From contig NC_039360.1 of the NCBI RefSeq assembly GCF_003573695.1, forward strand, positions 121,358,336 to 121,422,335: a stretch of DNA of 64,000 bases. Direction: 5' to 3'. The notes below the pieces were generated by a model, which worked only from the letters and a program-made list of their open reading frames with translations, did not search any database and was not told the origin of the DNA. Shown piece after piece: positions 1-14,878 of the stretch. How positions within the stretch are numbered: the first letter of the stretch is position 1; the number at the start of each line of letters is the position of its first letter. Both the position numbers and the translations under genes were made by a program. The DNA is from Papaver somniferum (Eukaryota; Streptophyta; Magnoliopsida; Ranunculales; Papaveraceae).

Positions 1-1128
1 AAAACTAATCCCCACACCTTACGTGTGATACTAGTTTGCGTGCTAGAGTCGTTTCTCCTTTAACCTTTGGTTTTCTTCTTCTAAAACCAGGTTAACAACT
101 TAAAGACTTCATTGGGATTGTGAAGCCAGACCGATACTAATTTATCGTAGTTGTGTGATCTGATCTTGCATCTTCTATCGTACGAGTACAATCATATTGA
201 TTGGCTTGAGATTGATATCTCCGATAGGCAAGATATAAAAAGTAATCACAAACATCTTCGTCTCATTGTTTGTGATTCCGCAACATCTTGTTTCGCTACC
301 ATACGATTAAGATTGTTGTGAGGTGATTGATAACTCTAGGCTGTTCTTCGGGAATATAAGACCGGATTATCAATTGGTTCCTGTTCACCTTGATTATTAT
401 CAAAAGACGGAACAAAACCTTTTAGGGTTTATCTGTGGGAGACAGATTAATCCTTCGATAGACTTGTCTGTGTGAGACAGATTTGTTTATCATCAAGTCT
501 TCGACTTTGGGTCGTAGCAACTCTTAGTTGTGGGTGAGATCATCTAAGGGAATCAAGTGCGCAGTATCCTGCTGGATCAGAGGCGTAGGGAGTACAACTG
601 TACCTTGGATCAGTGGGAGATGGATTGGGGTTCAACTACAGTCCAATCCGAAGTTAGCTTGGAGTAGGCTAGTGTCTGTAGGGGCTTAATACAATGTGTG
701 TTCAATCTGGACTAGGTCCCAGGGTTTTTCTGCATTTGCGGTTTCCTCGTTAACAAAATTTCTGGTGTCTGTCTTATTTCAGTTTTCGCATTATATTGTT
801 TTATCTTTATAATTGAAATAATACAGGTTGTGCGTTAGATCATCAATTAGAGTAATCCAACCATTGGTTGTTGATTGTCATTCATTGATCCTTGGATATT
901 GGTCTTTGGTACCATCCAAGTTATTCCTTGTGTTTGATTAAAGACTCGTTGATTTCTATTAGCTTGAGTAAATCAAAACAAGAGAGAGAGATTAACTCCT
1001 TGAGATACTTTTACCTAGATTGAGTCTGACTGTTTAGTTGATTCTCTAGAAAGTATTTCGGAGTTAGTCCATACAGATTGCTAAGCGAAATATTGGATGG
1101 TGTTGTTGGACCCCCGCTTTTTCAATTA
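1..1128 (+). mobile_element. Copia-type LTR, 3' part (cut by window edge)
   Basis: There is no coding potential. The stretch has LTR leader character and ends in GCTTTTTCA at about 1127, a plausible LTR end in CA. What follows (ATTATTTTAC) is not a primer binding site, so this is a 3' LTR or a solo LTR, not a 5' LTR. A diverged copy in reverse complement occurs at 48516-49210 plus 52512-53048; for example the stretch around 720-780 (GTTTTTCTGCATTTG, CTCGTTAACAAA) matches the complement of 48870-48930. The left end lies outside the window. Assignment to Copia is from the general look of the LTR, not from a pol domain. Confidence 0.55.
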
Positions 1129-2492
1129 TTTTACTAGGTTTACAAAACCATAATTATTTTATTTTATATTATTTAGGCAATTTTTTTCATAAGAAGATAC
1201 TTGTTACCCACAAACACGGGTATCTAGGCAAAGAAATATTTTTGCCCATCCTGATGTAAGCGAAGTTCAATTGTTGGATACTTACAGTTATAAACAGCTG
1301 CTTCACTTCATCTAAATTTTTTTTGATGCCATTAAATCCATGCTTTATAGGTTTATCTACTATGATGTCTATTTATTCTTATTTGTACTTTTATTTATTA
1401 TCGTAAGACTATAAAAGTACAATGCTTGTGATATTTGGCTAAGCTCCAGGTAAGCCGTTGTTTAAAGATAAAATAATTTTGGTTCAAAATTTTCTCTAGG
1501 AATATATGTTTTAATCCATGAAACATAGTGAAAATTAAAATTCAGGAGATTTGCTCTTAAAATATAAACTTAATACCGTGGGTAACTTATATTTTTTATT
1601 TTCTTTGTCAACTTCTCTTTCATTTAACATTTTTATCCGTCCCCTCTTTAAAAACAAAGTAGTCATTCTAAAATACATTAACAAATCTAAAAACAAATAT
1701 CAAGTGAGCATCATTGATCATTAGCATTTGATAAAATAGATCCAAAATAACACTAAAAAGCTTGGAAATTCATCAATAAAATACACAAATTCAAACAATT
1801 AGATTATATATTAAAAGTTATAAAGTTAGCAAATAAAAAATAAATGGTTTTTCTTTTTTATAAATCAAATATAAAGTTTGACGATAGAAAAAACAATCTT
1901 CAAGCCAATTATACCTCCCACTAAGTACAATAATATCGTCACTTTTTTCTGGAAATAAGTTGTTAAAGTGAAACAATTGACCCCTTAGACATTGATATCT
2001 CAACTCTGTTGTCAAATTTAGACACCAAAACTATTCCTTAAACCTGCAACGACAAAGTTGACATACCAAAACTTAAATTTTAGGTCCGCGAACATAAAAG
2101 GCTTTGTAGTCGTTTGAGTATGCGAGCCTAGAATATAAAAACTTCTACCGATGAATATTAGTCACACGAGTTCGCGAACCTATTGTAAGAAACTTCTAAT
2201 GATGGCTTCTAACCATTTGAATTTGCAAACCTATTTTATAAAACTTATACTGATGAATTTAAAACATTTAAGTTTGTGAACCTAACAAAAGATTTTATCT
2301 TCCTAATATATTTTCTCATTTGAGTTTGTGAACCTAACAAGGCTTTGTGCTTCTGATGTTGTTTGACATTTGAGTTTGCGAACCTAAATTCTTGAGTAGG
2401 CGTACCTCGAGTATTTTTTATTTCTTTTATGTGTTCACGAACTCACTCCTTGAGTTCACAAACCTGAAAGTTATTTAGGCCAACCCAAATAA
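1129..2492. other. AT-rich intergenic DNA with a GTTTGCGAAC-word cluster
   Basis: No gene is supported. From about 2085 to 2470 the text is full of variants of GAGTTTGCGAACCTA spaced roughly 50-60 bases apart. The same words recur at 28900-29120 and 60120-60420, so this looks like a worn piece of a dispersed LTR family. The rest (1129-2080) is AT-rich and shows nothing recognisable. Confidence 0.5.
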
Positions 2493-3637
2493 CTTTTAGG
2501 GGCAAATAAAGAATGCTTAATTGGGAGATATAGGAAAAAGACAAAAATGGGATTTAAATAGTAAAACAAGGTCACCCCCTATCCAGATAATTTATATAAT
2601 TCTTAATCTACCCCTCACTAATCATGTTTAGTGGTTAATTATAATTAGCTTAGTCAATAGATTAGTTTGATAATGATTAGTATAAATCATTATCATTGAA
2701 ATTGTTAATGCAACAATATTAAATCAAGATATTTATGATCATGAAGATTTAGGTGGAACATACAAGTGCTCCAATTACTCATATATATAGGTATTAAGGT
2801 ATTGAAATTTGATTTTTCATTGAATTCGCCATTGTTACGCTTGAAAAACTCAGTGCGGGCATGGTAAAAGTATGAATACCATGCCGGCAGGGACCAAATC
2901 AGCATGGTATTCATACTTTTACCATGCCGATAAACAATATCCCCCAATTTTGAAATTGTAGTTGGAGTTTTAAATATAAAAGATGCTCCTTAAGTACACT
3001 GCCGATACAAAAAGTTCATTATCGAGCATGCCTGTAGCGGTGCTGACATGGTACATTGCTTAACTTGCTGCGCCGGCACATGATGAAAATTTATCAGAAA
3101 CTTTAGTTTTTTTCACTTGGATATCGGCATTGATAGATTTCTATCGAGCGTGACTGCAATTGATAATTTCGGCATGCTATTCATACTAAAAACAGTGCGG
3201 GCATAGTAAAACGACATGGTGTTCATACTAAAACTATGTCGGTACTCAAAACCGGCATTGTATTATGAATGCAATGCAGGTATTAACTGAAACTGAAAAT
3301 TTTCAGTTAGAAATTTTGATTCTAACCTAAACGAACGAATTCTTTTAAAACAAATCAATGATTAGGTTTTTTCAGGGAGGTATATTATATAATAATAATC
3401 GCCAATTTTTTTTTTGAAACAACGATGAAATCGTGTTGAAATCGACGATGGAGAAAATAAATCAAAGAGAGGAGCCGACAGAGAAGGAAAAATGAAGAGA
3501 AGGAGAAGAGAATGGGAAGAGAAGAAGAAAAGAAGTTAAAATACTAAAGGGTATTTTAGTATTTCCATACCCAAAAATCATCCCTTAGCAAAAACTATAG
3601 GATGGGGATATTAATTTATATCCCCCAATTGCGCGTT
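2493..3637 (-). mobile_element. Non-autonomous TIR transposon, copy A
   Basis: The element is about 1.15 kb with no coding capacity. The right end reads TATCCCCCAATTGCGCGTT; the left end has the degraded inverted counterpart TTAATTGGGAGATATAGG. The direct repeat CCAAATAA at 2485-2492 and 3638-3645 is a likely 8-bp (perhaps 9-bp) target duplication. Both subterminal regions match copy B (5768-8148) in the opposite orientation, including the segments with GTCACCCCCTATCC and GAAATACTAAAATACCC. The interior carries CGGCATGGT/ACCATGCCG words and a perfect hairpin. Duplication size and TIR type suggest a Mutator-like or hAT non-autonomous element; no transposase is visible to decide. Confidence 0.65.
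2859..2927. repeat. Perfect hairpin, 26-nt arms, inside TIR copy A
   Basis: The left arm at 2859-2884 (GCATGGTAAAAG...ACCATGC) is perfectly complementary to the right arm at 2902-2927, with a 17-base spacer. A diverged version lies at 6415-6481 in copy B, so the hairpin belongs to the element family. The shape would suit a small-RNA precursor, but no expression evidence is available here. Confidence 0.8.
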
Positions 3638-3645
3638 CCAAATAA

Positions 3646-4519
3646 ACTATTGGCTTTGGTTTCATGCATTTTTTTTTGATTTTCAAGGCTAATTTTTCAC
3701 ATTTTACGAATTATTATTCTTAGCTTATTCATCTGCATGGAAAGTTCTTGTGCCTTCCAAGAATCGATTTAACTTGAAATTCAAGTTCTTTAATATTTTA
3801 TTGGGCAGTTGTCACATTGTCTATACGTTATCCATTCTTGGTAGTTTGAGGATATCTTTTGTAGTAATTATTTTCATGAAAGTTACTTCAGCTAAAAATT
3901 GTCTAATACTTCAAACTATGGAAAAACATCATTATAAGTCAAGTCCTAACTAAAGAAACAATTTTTTGTATCTTAGTAAATGACATAGATTTTGCAATTG
4001 AGAAATAACTTAGGTTGCAAGAAGTTCATCGCTTACATCTTAAACAGCCCATCCTTGATCGATTATTGTAAACTGGAGACATTAAGAACACACTTAATTT
4101 CTATACGGTATTGTATCTTGTTGCAAAGTTTGAAACACCTAAGGATCTTCAATATTTAAGGTATGAATTTGAAAGATTCACTTATGATTCATGAAGCATA
4201 TGTTCTATCTTCTAAAAACATAGTAATTTTCTTATGCTATAAAGTCGTTTAAGAATCATTGATCAAATCCGTATTGAATGAAAACTTCAAACACGATTGA
4301 GAATAACTCTTATAAATTGAAATCTTGTTTAGATTTCCATGATAATTCATCTTATAAAATTAAGTTATAAACTAGTATGTTAAACGAAACTAACGCATTT
4401 GAATCCATAAAAGTTTATAGAACGGCTTGTGAATAAAGTGATCATGGAAAAGTTGAGGATATTGGTTCAATAATGTCTCTTACTACCGAACAAGTCAGGC
4501 ACCTCCTAAAAAAAGGAAA
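3646..4519. other. Intergenic, nothing recognised
   Basis: AT-rich DNA with only short chance reading frames on both strands. No domain, splice-consistent exon chain or repeat structure was seen. Confidence 0.5.
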
Positions 4520-5077
4520 AAAAAAGTGTTCATATGTTTATCGGGTGTGCTTTAGTTAAGCATGTTTGGTTGTATTTAAAAATCCTTTGTCCTCATTTGG
4601 GTGGTAATCTTCTCAAATGAGGGTGTAGCTGATTTAAAAAGCCATGGATCTGCGGACTCAGAAGTTGGTCAATTTGGAAATATAAGAACACGGTGATGTT
4701 TGATGGAATTAAACCCTACCCGCCAGTATATCATTTTTAAAAACCAGATTAAGCATGGAATGCCTGTTTTCCTAATAATGCAACACAACACAACGACAAA
4801 AAGGTAGGAACGAAAACTCCATAACCATGGAGATTGATACCCAACATAGTGCTGGCTACTACTGGATTGATGCTTCTTATAAGAAGGAAACATGATCGAA
4901 TTTAGAGTTGGTGTAGTCCATGTTAAAAATGGAGTGATTAATGAGTTTCAGTTTGAACCAGGTTATACAACAAGGTCAGACACAGTAGAAACAATAACGT
5001 TAAAGTGCAGTGACATACATGAGCAAGAAGAATTGGATAAAACAATGAATTTTTGTTTTGCGACGGTAAAAATGTAG
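4520..5077 (+). pseudogene. LINE remnant (zinc-knuckle/RNase H end of ORF2)
   Basis: Broken plus-strand frames resemble the C-terminal part of a plant L1-type ORF2. Around 4530-4590 a frame reads FIGCALVKHVWLYLK, like the segment after the zf-RVT knuckle. Around 4645-4730 another reads SWSIWKYKNTVMFDG, like the region just before the RNase H domain. The open frame at 4892-5077 could be part of the RNase H region, but this is weak. Stops and frame changes interrupt it throughout. The call rests on motif resemblance, which is moderate. Confidence 0.45.
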
Positions 5078-5200
5078 TGTAATTCATCAATGATTCACCC
5101 AACTAAATGTTCCAACATGCTCAAATTTCTTTTTATATGAATCCCTTCCCATGTAATGACACCTCGTCACTTATATGCTCTCATGTTTAGAATCGGTTTG

Positions 5201-5281
5201 ACTTTGACACATTAAAAAGAAATAATTATTTCGTAATTTTTACTTTGACACATTAAAAAGAAACAATTATTTCGTAATTGT
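5201..5281. repeat. 41-bp tandem duplication
   Basis: ACTTTGACACATTAAAAAGAAA starts at 5201 and again at 5242, each followed by (T/C)AATTATTTCGTAATT. Two near-identical copies. Confidence 0.8.
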
Positions 5282-5900
5282 TTTACATGAGGTGTAAATA
5301 ATATGGGAGGGGTTTCACACCCAAAGTATGAAGATGGACTCCATACTAGCTAAGCCGCGCACTCAAAGATAAGAAGACACTTTTTTTTAATTTGTCAAAG
5401 TAACTTTATTTCTTATACATATATATTCTATGTAATTATGCCAGGAAAATCAAATCGTTGTGTATATCGTATAACTATCAATTAGTGTATAACAAGTACT
5501 CCCTCCCTCCCTTACTAGATGACCTAGTTCAAGTTTACCCAACTTTTAAGGATGAGAGAAGAGGAGAGTATTTATAAGTATTTTTTACAATTATAACCTT
5601 ATGGATAATTTTAACAAAATTTAAAAATAATTTATCTCGCAAATTATACTACGGATATTCGTAAACTGTATACCATTGAAAAGCATTTTAAAACTCTACA
5701 TAACGAATATAAACATGGGTATCAAATTACGCATATTTCTTATACTAATAATAATCAATTAAAATGGAACGCGCAACTGGGGGATACTTTTTTTAATTGG
5801 GGATATGAATTAATAACCCCATCCAACAGTATCAGCTAAGGGGTGTTTTTTTTTGGGCAGAAATACTAAAATACCCTACCATCTAAATTAAAATTTAAAA

Positions 5901-6018
5901 CTAAAAATCAAAATCAATATCAAGATCAAACCCTAACAAGTTCTTAAAGATCAAACAAGATCAAACCCTAAAAATCAAAATCAATATCAAGATCAAACCC
6001 TAACAAGTTCTTAAAGAT
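5901..6018. repeat. 67-bp tandem duplication
   Basis: CTAAAAATCAAAATCAATAT followed by CAAGATCAAACCCTAACAAG starts at 5901 and again at 5968. Confidence 0.8.
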
Positions 6019-6414
6019 AGGTTAAATTGAATTGTTGTTGAGCAAGAAGAAGAAGAAGAAGAAGAAATGACTTCATTGAGAAGGTATATGATACCCAATC
6101 ATATTTAAAGTGTTGTTGTTGTTGTTTTAAAACTTCATTTGGGTTCGAATCATAAACTGAAACTTTTCAGTTTCAGTTTCAGTCCACTCCTGGCTTGTGT
6201 TCATGATGAATACCCTACTGTTTTTTATGTCGGCATGGTTTTTAGGGATGAATACCATGCCGCTACCAGTGCCGGTATGATTTCTAGGATGAGTACCTTG
6301 CTATTTCAGACAAATTTTATGTATGTTTTTGTCCTCAAAACGGCACGGTACACTTGGAAATCGACCATGCCGACAGTGTACTTACAATTTCAAAATCGGG
6401 GGATATTGTATATC

Positions 6415-6481
6415 GGCATGGTGAAAGTATGAATACCATGTCGATTTGGTCACTGGCGACATGGTATTCATACTTTTACGG
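6415..6481. repeat. Imperfect hairpin in copy B, homologous to 2859-2927
   Basis: The arms CGGCATGGTGAAAGTATGAA and the region complementary to it at about 6458-6478 (ACATGGTATTCATACTTTTA) pair with few mismatches. The loop differs from that of copy A, so the stem is better kept than the loop. Confidence 0.7.
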
Positions 6482-6497
6482 AAAATATTTTGCTCTA

Positions 6498-6529
6498 GTG
6501 CTGCTAGATCAAATTTGATCTAGCAGCAC
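6498..6529. repeat. 32-bp perfect palindrome
   Basis: GTGCTGCTAGATCAAA is followed immediately by its exact reverse complement. It lies between the CGGCATGGT hairpin and the internal inverted-repeat segment of copy B. Confidence 0.9.
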
Positions 6530-6560
6530 CAATGCCAAGCATGTGTCCTCTGGTGATGTC

Positions 6561-7772
6561 AGCTAACCCTTTGTTTAACCTCAGTTCTATGTGAACCAAT
6601 TTTTACCAAAAACATTTAACGTATTTTTATGGAATGTTTCGGAGCTAACCCTTTGTTTAACCTCATCATCTAGGATCCAAAACAACCCCTCACTTGAGAA
6701 CCTACTCCATCATCCATCAAAACTACATCAATTAAAACTACCCATGCCTAAACCCGATCCTGAACTTTCAGATTCTCTCCTACCAAAATCAAAATCAGTT
6801 GTGTAATATTTGCTTGTCGAAAACATAGCTCAATTGCTGCTAAATGTGCAAAAAAAATCCAAACCAGTTGAATTCAAAGGGTCAGATTAGAGTGTTGGCG
6901 AGGAGAAACCAGTTTTGGATAATAAATAGAGAAAAAAACTCTTTCTGCAGTGGAAGAACAAACCGTGTTTACTAAACGAAAAGGAGAAAGATCTGCTTCT
7001 GGTATAAGGACTTCGAGATCGAGTCATAATATCAACACTAGTAATAGGTGACAATTTTCTAAATTTGTGGTAAAACACCCAAAACTGATTTGGTAGAGGT
7101 TTCAAATCTATATATATTTCATCGTAGATGTAGAACAAAAAATGTACTTTTTGTTTGTGAGAACTGAAGACTAAAGTAGCGCAAACTTCATATCTCGCAG
7201 ACTCGCGCCTGATTGCAAATCAAAGAAAAGAAGTGCTAATCTTCAAGATTATCCACGAACATAACCGGCAACGAAGGAATTCACAAAAATAATACTGTCA
7301 ATAATGGTGTCTGTTATATGATCTATTAATTGTGAAGCAAACAATAGTCTTCATAGTTTTAACATTTTTATTTTAGGATCATTCCTTGATACGTTCACAT
7401 ACTCATGGACTTGAATTCACTGGGACTTACTGTATGCGCACATAGCAAAATAAATGAACCTTGAACCACACATATCTAGCTCTTTATGTGTTTGACAAGT
7501 TTTTTGAAACATAGAAGATGGTGATTAGCCATATGATAAAACAGTTGTGAGAGCTATGCACAGATTCTACATGTTTTGGAAGAAATATTTACCTTGATTA
7601 AGAGCGACGGAATAAAGGGCTGTGTCAAACAAAAAATTAAGAAAGAAAAAAAGAACCAGTAGCTAAAAACAGTTCGGTAGTAAATATACGGCAGCTAAAT
7701 AGTCGGGTTTTTTTTTTTCAGAATACGGCTGACTATGTTTGGATATACCCGAGGTTAAAACAATGGGTTAGC
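6561..7772. mobile_element. Possible inner TIR element within copy B
   Basis: AGCTAACCCTTTGTTTAACC at 6561 is inverted at 7750-7772 (GGTTAAAACAATGGGTTAGCT). A third, direct copy of the word lies at 6644-6664. I could not find a clean target duplication, so this may be an insertion or an internal repeat of copy B. Confidence 0.35.
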
Positions 7773-8483
7773 TGTCATGTCGGCACTGAGTTTTCCAGGC
7801 GCAACAATGGCGAATTCAATGGAAAAAATTCAATACATTAATACCCATATATGAGTAATTGGAGCACTTATATGTTCAACTTGTTTATTTTTCTTGGTTG
7901 GTTCTTCACCTAAACCTTCATGATCATAAATATCTTGATTTGATGTTGTTGCATCAACAAATTCAATGATAATGATTTATTCTAATGATTATCAAACTAA
8001 TCGAACCAATAAACATGATTAGCAAAAAAAAAGATTAGGAATTATATAAATTATCCGGATAGGGGGTGACTTTGCTTTACTATTTAAATTCCATTTTTGT
8101 CTTTTTCCTATATCCCCAATTAATAAAAGTATCCCCAATTGCGCGTTTTTAAAATGGTAGTTTTAGAAATATTTCCATGTTTAATGAGATAAATCATATA
8201 AAAGTGGGACAAAATTTTAAATGAACAGGTCACCTATTTTGGAACAAAGGGAGTACTAACTTTTTCCCAAGAAAAAAAATAATATCTTAAACTCTCTTTG
8301 GACGTGGGATGTACTTCCTCTACAAGCGGAACTAAAAATTACTATTCCCTCTATTTCAAAATAATATGTTGGCTTCTTGTGCAATTTACACATGAAACCA
8401 GCATATCATATTCAAACGAAAACAGTACAATAGGATGCCATCTTTTTAGGTCATGTAAACAGTCAGGGTGCTATTATTAACAA

Positions 8484-9085
8484 ATGGAAAATGTACAAAA
8501 CAGTCCTAGTATTAGGACCCGATTCGCAAAACCATCCTACCGTTACAAATTATTAACAAAATGGTCACACTTCCGTTAAAAAGAGAGTTAAGTGATGACT
8601 CACAGTTAAATATGTTAACCAAATTACCTATGTGTCCTCCCTACTTATCCCTCCATACACAATTTTAAATTTTGCCTTCATTGTAATTATTTTGACGGTG
8701 GCGTTATTTGTAAGTGGTAGTGCCGCCACTTACACACCGTTACACCGCATTCAGGATCGTTACACCACGTTCAGGTTCGTTACACCACATTCAGGTTCGT
8801 TACACCGCATTCAGTCAAAGGGTTCACCGCTTCCCCTTTGCGGTTTAGTGAAGATTCTTAAGCTTCCACCACCACCACCACCACCGCTTCATCACTACCA
8901 CTTCTACCAATTAGTTAATTAGGAAGGGTATTTTGAGGGAGGGGTATTTCCGAAAAAGATAACATCGTTTTATTCAAAAACGTTAAATCGGATGAAAAAG
9001 ACCATTTTATAAATGAATTACAACAGTATGATCATTTTGTGACCGAATTACAAAAAATGTGACCATTCTGTAATTGGCCCTTAAC
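8484..9085. repeat. Degenerate repeat-rich segment with 20-bp minisatellite
   Basis: Variants of AATGGTCACA/TGTGACCATT face each other at both edges (8510-8570 and 9015-9075), suggesting an old inverted-repeat element. Inside, 8739-8814 holds 3.8 copies of a 20-bp unit, GTTACACCGCATTCAGGATC and variants, followed by a CCA trinucleotide run near 8866-8883. An open frame across it (8632-8922) has repeat-driven composition and is not called a gene. Confidence 0.5.
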
Positions 9086-9522
9086 AAATTAAGGGATAAA
9101 GTGAGGTCAATAATGCCAATGGGTTCGTTTTTAGGCCTTGAAGATGCACTCTCAAAAGTAGAAACAACTAATTTTATTGCACATGTCTTTTCTTCTCTCT
9201 TTTTTTCTTTTTAAATGAATAAAATTGCAACAATCGGCAGGATACCATGACACTGATAAGTGGGAATTCAGGCTATAGTAGGTAAGAAATCAAAAGCTTA
9301 CCTTAGCACTCACTTGGTAGGTACTTCTCTCTAAAAATGATAGCAACAACAAAGAAAAGTTCTCCGTTAATATGGTTGATCAATGGGTTAGGCTTGTGGA
9401 GAGGCAGGATAAAGTAAACTAAATGGTACGCATGCAATTGGAAGCAAGATATTTCATCTAATCCGATCTGATCTAATCGTCTTGCTGGATGGTCCAGAGC
9501 ATACGTACCTAGTACACCCACT

Positions 9523-9530
9523 TATAAATA
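9523..9530 (+). promoter_or_regulatory. Probable TATA box of the subtilase gene
   Basis: TATAAATA lies 262 bases upstream of the start codon, followed by an AC-rich leader. A second TATA-like run (TATATATATAG) is at about 9650-9660, so the start site is uncertain. Confidence 0.45.
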
Positions 9531-9792
9531 CCCCACTCAGTATGTAGTAGTGTATTCAGCACTGATAAATTCATGATCAGGCACTACTACTATTTAATAA
9601 CAACACTTATCAGTATTCACCAACCAATATCACAACGCAAACAACTACGTATATATATAGCAGCAACTGACTCGACAGTTCAACACACCAACTTCATCAT
9701 TTTCCTTGCAATCTCCCTCTGTATCTAAATATAGCAAAAAACAATACATCAGTACTATATAGTTCAACCATAAGCTAGTAAAAACTAACAAG

Positions 9793-13497
<3,705 letters not shown>

Positions 13498-14156
13498 ACA
13501 AGCGAAAAATATTGTCCACTACCATAGCAAGTAACGGGAAGTATAGTTTTATTGTTCAGTTTCCCGGAAGCCTGATCTGCATTAGCAATAAAAATAATAG
13601 CAAGTAATACGTTTCACACCATGAAACACTTCTCAGTCTTATGACATCTAAATTACCCACAATATTTATCATCACAGAATCAAACAACAAACCTGTTTGG
13701 ACTGTCTAATCTTATTTTGCCAAAATTAAAGAAGATTCAGAATCACTGTATACGCACAAGAAAATGCAAAAAAAAAAAAAAAAAAAACCACGCAGAAGAC
13801 ATGTATTCTTGCTTAACTAGCATCCTGCTTGCATATCCACCCACCACTAAACTAGTAATAGATTTTGAATAAACTGGTCATAAAAAAACGTACACTTCTC
13901 CACAGCAAGAATTACCAAAGGCAGGCAACTCAGCAAACAGGTAAACACAAAATGCATTTTTAACAACCAATTCCTCATAATTCATGAACGAAATACACCA
14001 AACAAGTCCCACCATCATGGGAATTTACAATTCCACCTAAGTTGATACTTTCCTAGAGATCACACGCTTAAAAATGTGTAAACAACGAGTTCTAAAAACT
14101 CAACAGCACCTTAATTCCTAAAGACTGAAAAAGAAAAGCATGATTGGATATGGGGT
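13498..14156. other. 3' ends of two convergent genes, no coding
   Basis: Holds the 3' UTR of the subtilase (+) and of the acidic-protein gene (-). AATAAAAATAAT near 13587 is a possible plus-strand polyadenylation signal. A run of A at 13769-13787 is present. Nothing else was seen. Confidence 0.45.
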
Positions 14157-14447
14157 TCACTTTCGCTTCTTGGTTTTTCCGTTCTTAGGAGCTACATCAC
14201 CGTTGTCCTCCTCTTCCTCTTCCTCTTCTTCAACAGCTTCATCAGGTACATCAGCGGGAATGTTGTGTTTCGTGATGAATTCCTTGAGAATCGACATACT
14301 CGCTTGTTTCATCGAAACCAATTGATCGGACAGCAGCACACCATCAATGTTTGTTCCATCGACGAAATACTTTTCCTCACCAAGGCAGAGTGTGGCTTTA
14401 ACCAACGAGGATGATCTAGGAACCGACACATCACCAATTTGATCCAT
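14157..14447 (-). CDS. Small acidic protein of unknown function
   Basis: 96 residues in a single coding exon. The start is ATG at 14447 (MDQIGDVSVPRSS). A 5' UTR intron is likely: on the minus strand ATCAAG/GTAAGG (about 14536) to CATACAG (about 14479). The N-terminal two thirds form a compact region (residues about 10-62, with SSSLVKATLCLGEEKYFVDG and LLSDQLVSMKQ). Then comes an acidic run of glutamates (about 71-79) and a basic tail ending KTKKRK, which could be a nuclear localisation signal. I do not recognise the family; the ordered N-terminus and good codon use argue for a real gene. It is divergent from preY with 431 bp between starts. An antisense frame at 14140-14325 is its shadow. 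Confidence 0.75.
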   Translation of the reverse strand: MDQIGDVSVPRSSSLVKATLCLGEEKYFVDGTNIDGVLLSDQLVSMKQASMSILKEFITKHNIPADVPDEAVEEEEEEEEDNGDVAPKNGKTKKRK

Positions 14448-14878
14448 TTGTCGCAACTGTTACGGAACCAACGGATACTGTATGAGACACAAAGTGATCG
14501 ATTAAAAGCTAATTTTACCGAAGTGCAAAGTGTACCTTACCTTGATGATGAAGATGAGGTGAGGAGGGGATTGCTTAGAGTCTGATGCGAAGAAGCTGCT
14601 AGGGTTTTTAGGGTTTACTTTAGGCGGGGAAGAAAGGAAAGGTTTTTCCAACACCTTATATCCTCCTGGTGACTATTTTGTTATTTATTCAAAATAACCC
14701 CTTGAAAAACTTGCCTAATAATTAAAAAAGCCCATTTATGACTATATGTTAAAACGGAACTCCTCTTCCAATTTCCAATCCCTCGTTTTCGGTTCTAATT
14801 TTTTAAATAAGCACGGGAAATTGCAGAAATCTCAAATTTGACCTAACAAATTACTGGAATTTTCGGGCGAAGCAAGAA
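14448..14878. promoter_or_regulatory. Divergent promoter region
   Basis: The 431 bp between two outward-facing start codons. It includes the probable 5' UTR and intron of the minus-strand gene up to about 14640. The minus strand carries AGGGTTTTTAGGGTTTACTTTAG at about 14600-14622, which contains telo-box-like AAACCCTA words (plus-strand sense: CTAAAGTAAACCCTAAAAACCC). Such boxes are common in promoters of plant housekeeping genes. No clear TATA box for preY was seen. Confidence 0.5.

Larger units (their letters stand above)
5768..8148 (+). mobile_element. Non-autonomous TIR transposon, copy B
   Basis: A 2,381-bp element with TIRs of about 36 bp: the left end is AACGCGCAACTGGGGGATAC followed by AATTGGGGATAT, and the right end is its complement (8112-8146). 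The 9-bp direct repeat TTAAAATGG flanks it at 5759-5767 and 8149-8157, which fits a Mutator-like element. Copy A shares both subterminal regions in inverse orientation. Interior features are a 67-bp duplication (5901-6018), a GAA run (6046-6066), CGGCATGGT words with a hairpin (6415-6481), and an additional inverted-repeat segment (6561-7772). No transposase frame was found. Confidence 0.7.
5497..8255. mobile_element. Stowaway-like MITE split by TIR copy B
   Basis: The left end at 5497 reads TACTCCCTCC...GATGACCTAGTTCA. The right end, read in reverse complement from 8255, is TACTCCCTTTG...GGTGACCTGTTCA. Ends of the TACTCCCTCC type flanked by TA are typical of Tc1/mariner MITEs of plants. Removing the insertion at 5768-8148 leaves about 380 bp. 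There is no coding capacity. Confidence 0.6.

Noticed and set aside
6139..6432. 97-residue open frame in TIR copy B
   Set aside because: Composed of the CGGCATGGT words and hairpin arms; no domain and not kept in copy A.
8632..8922. 96-residue frame with a hydrophobic start
   Set aside because: It runs through the 20-bp minisatellite and a CCA run; composition is repeat-driven and there is no homologous motif.
14600..14625. Telomere-like AAACCCTA words as an interstitial telomere
   Set aside because: Only one to two units near a promoter, which fits telo-box promoter elements and not a telomeric tract.
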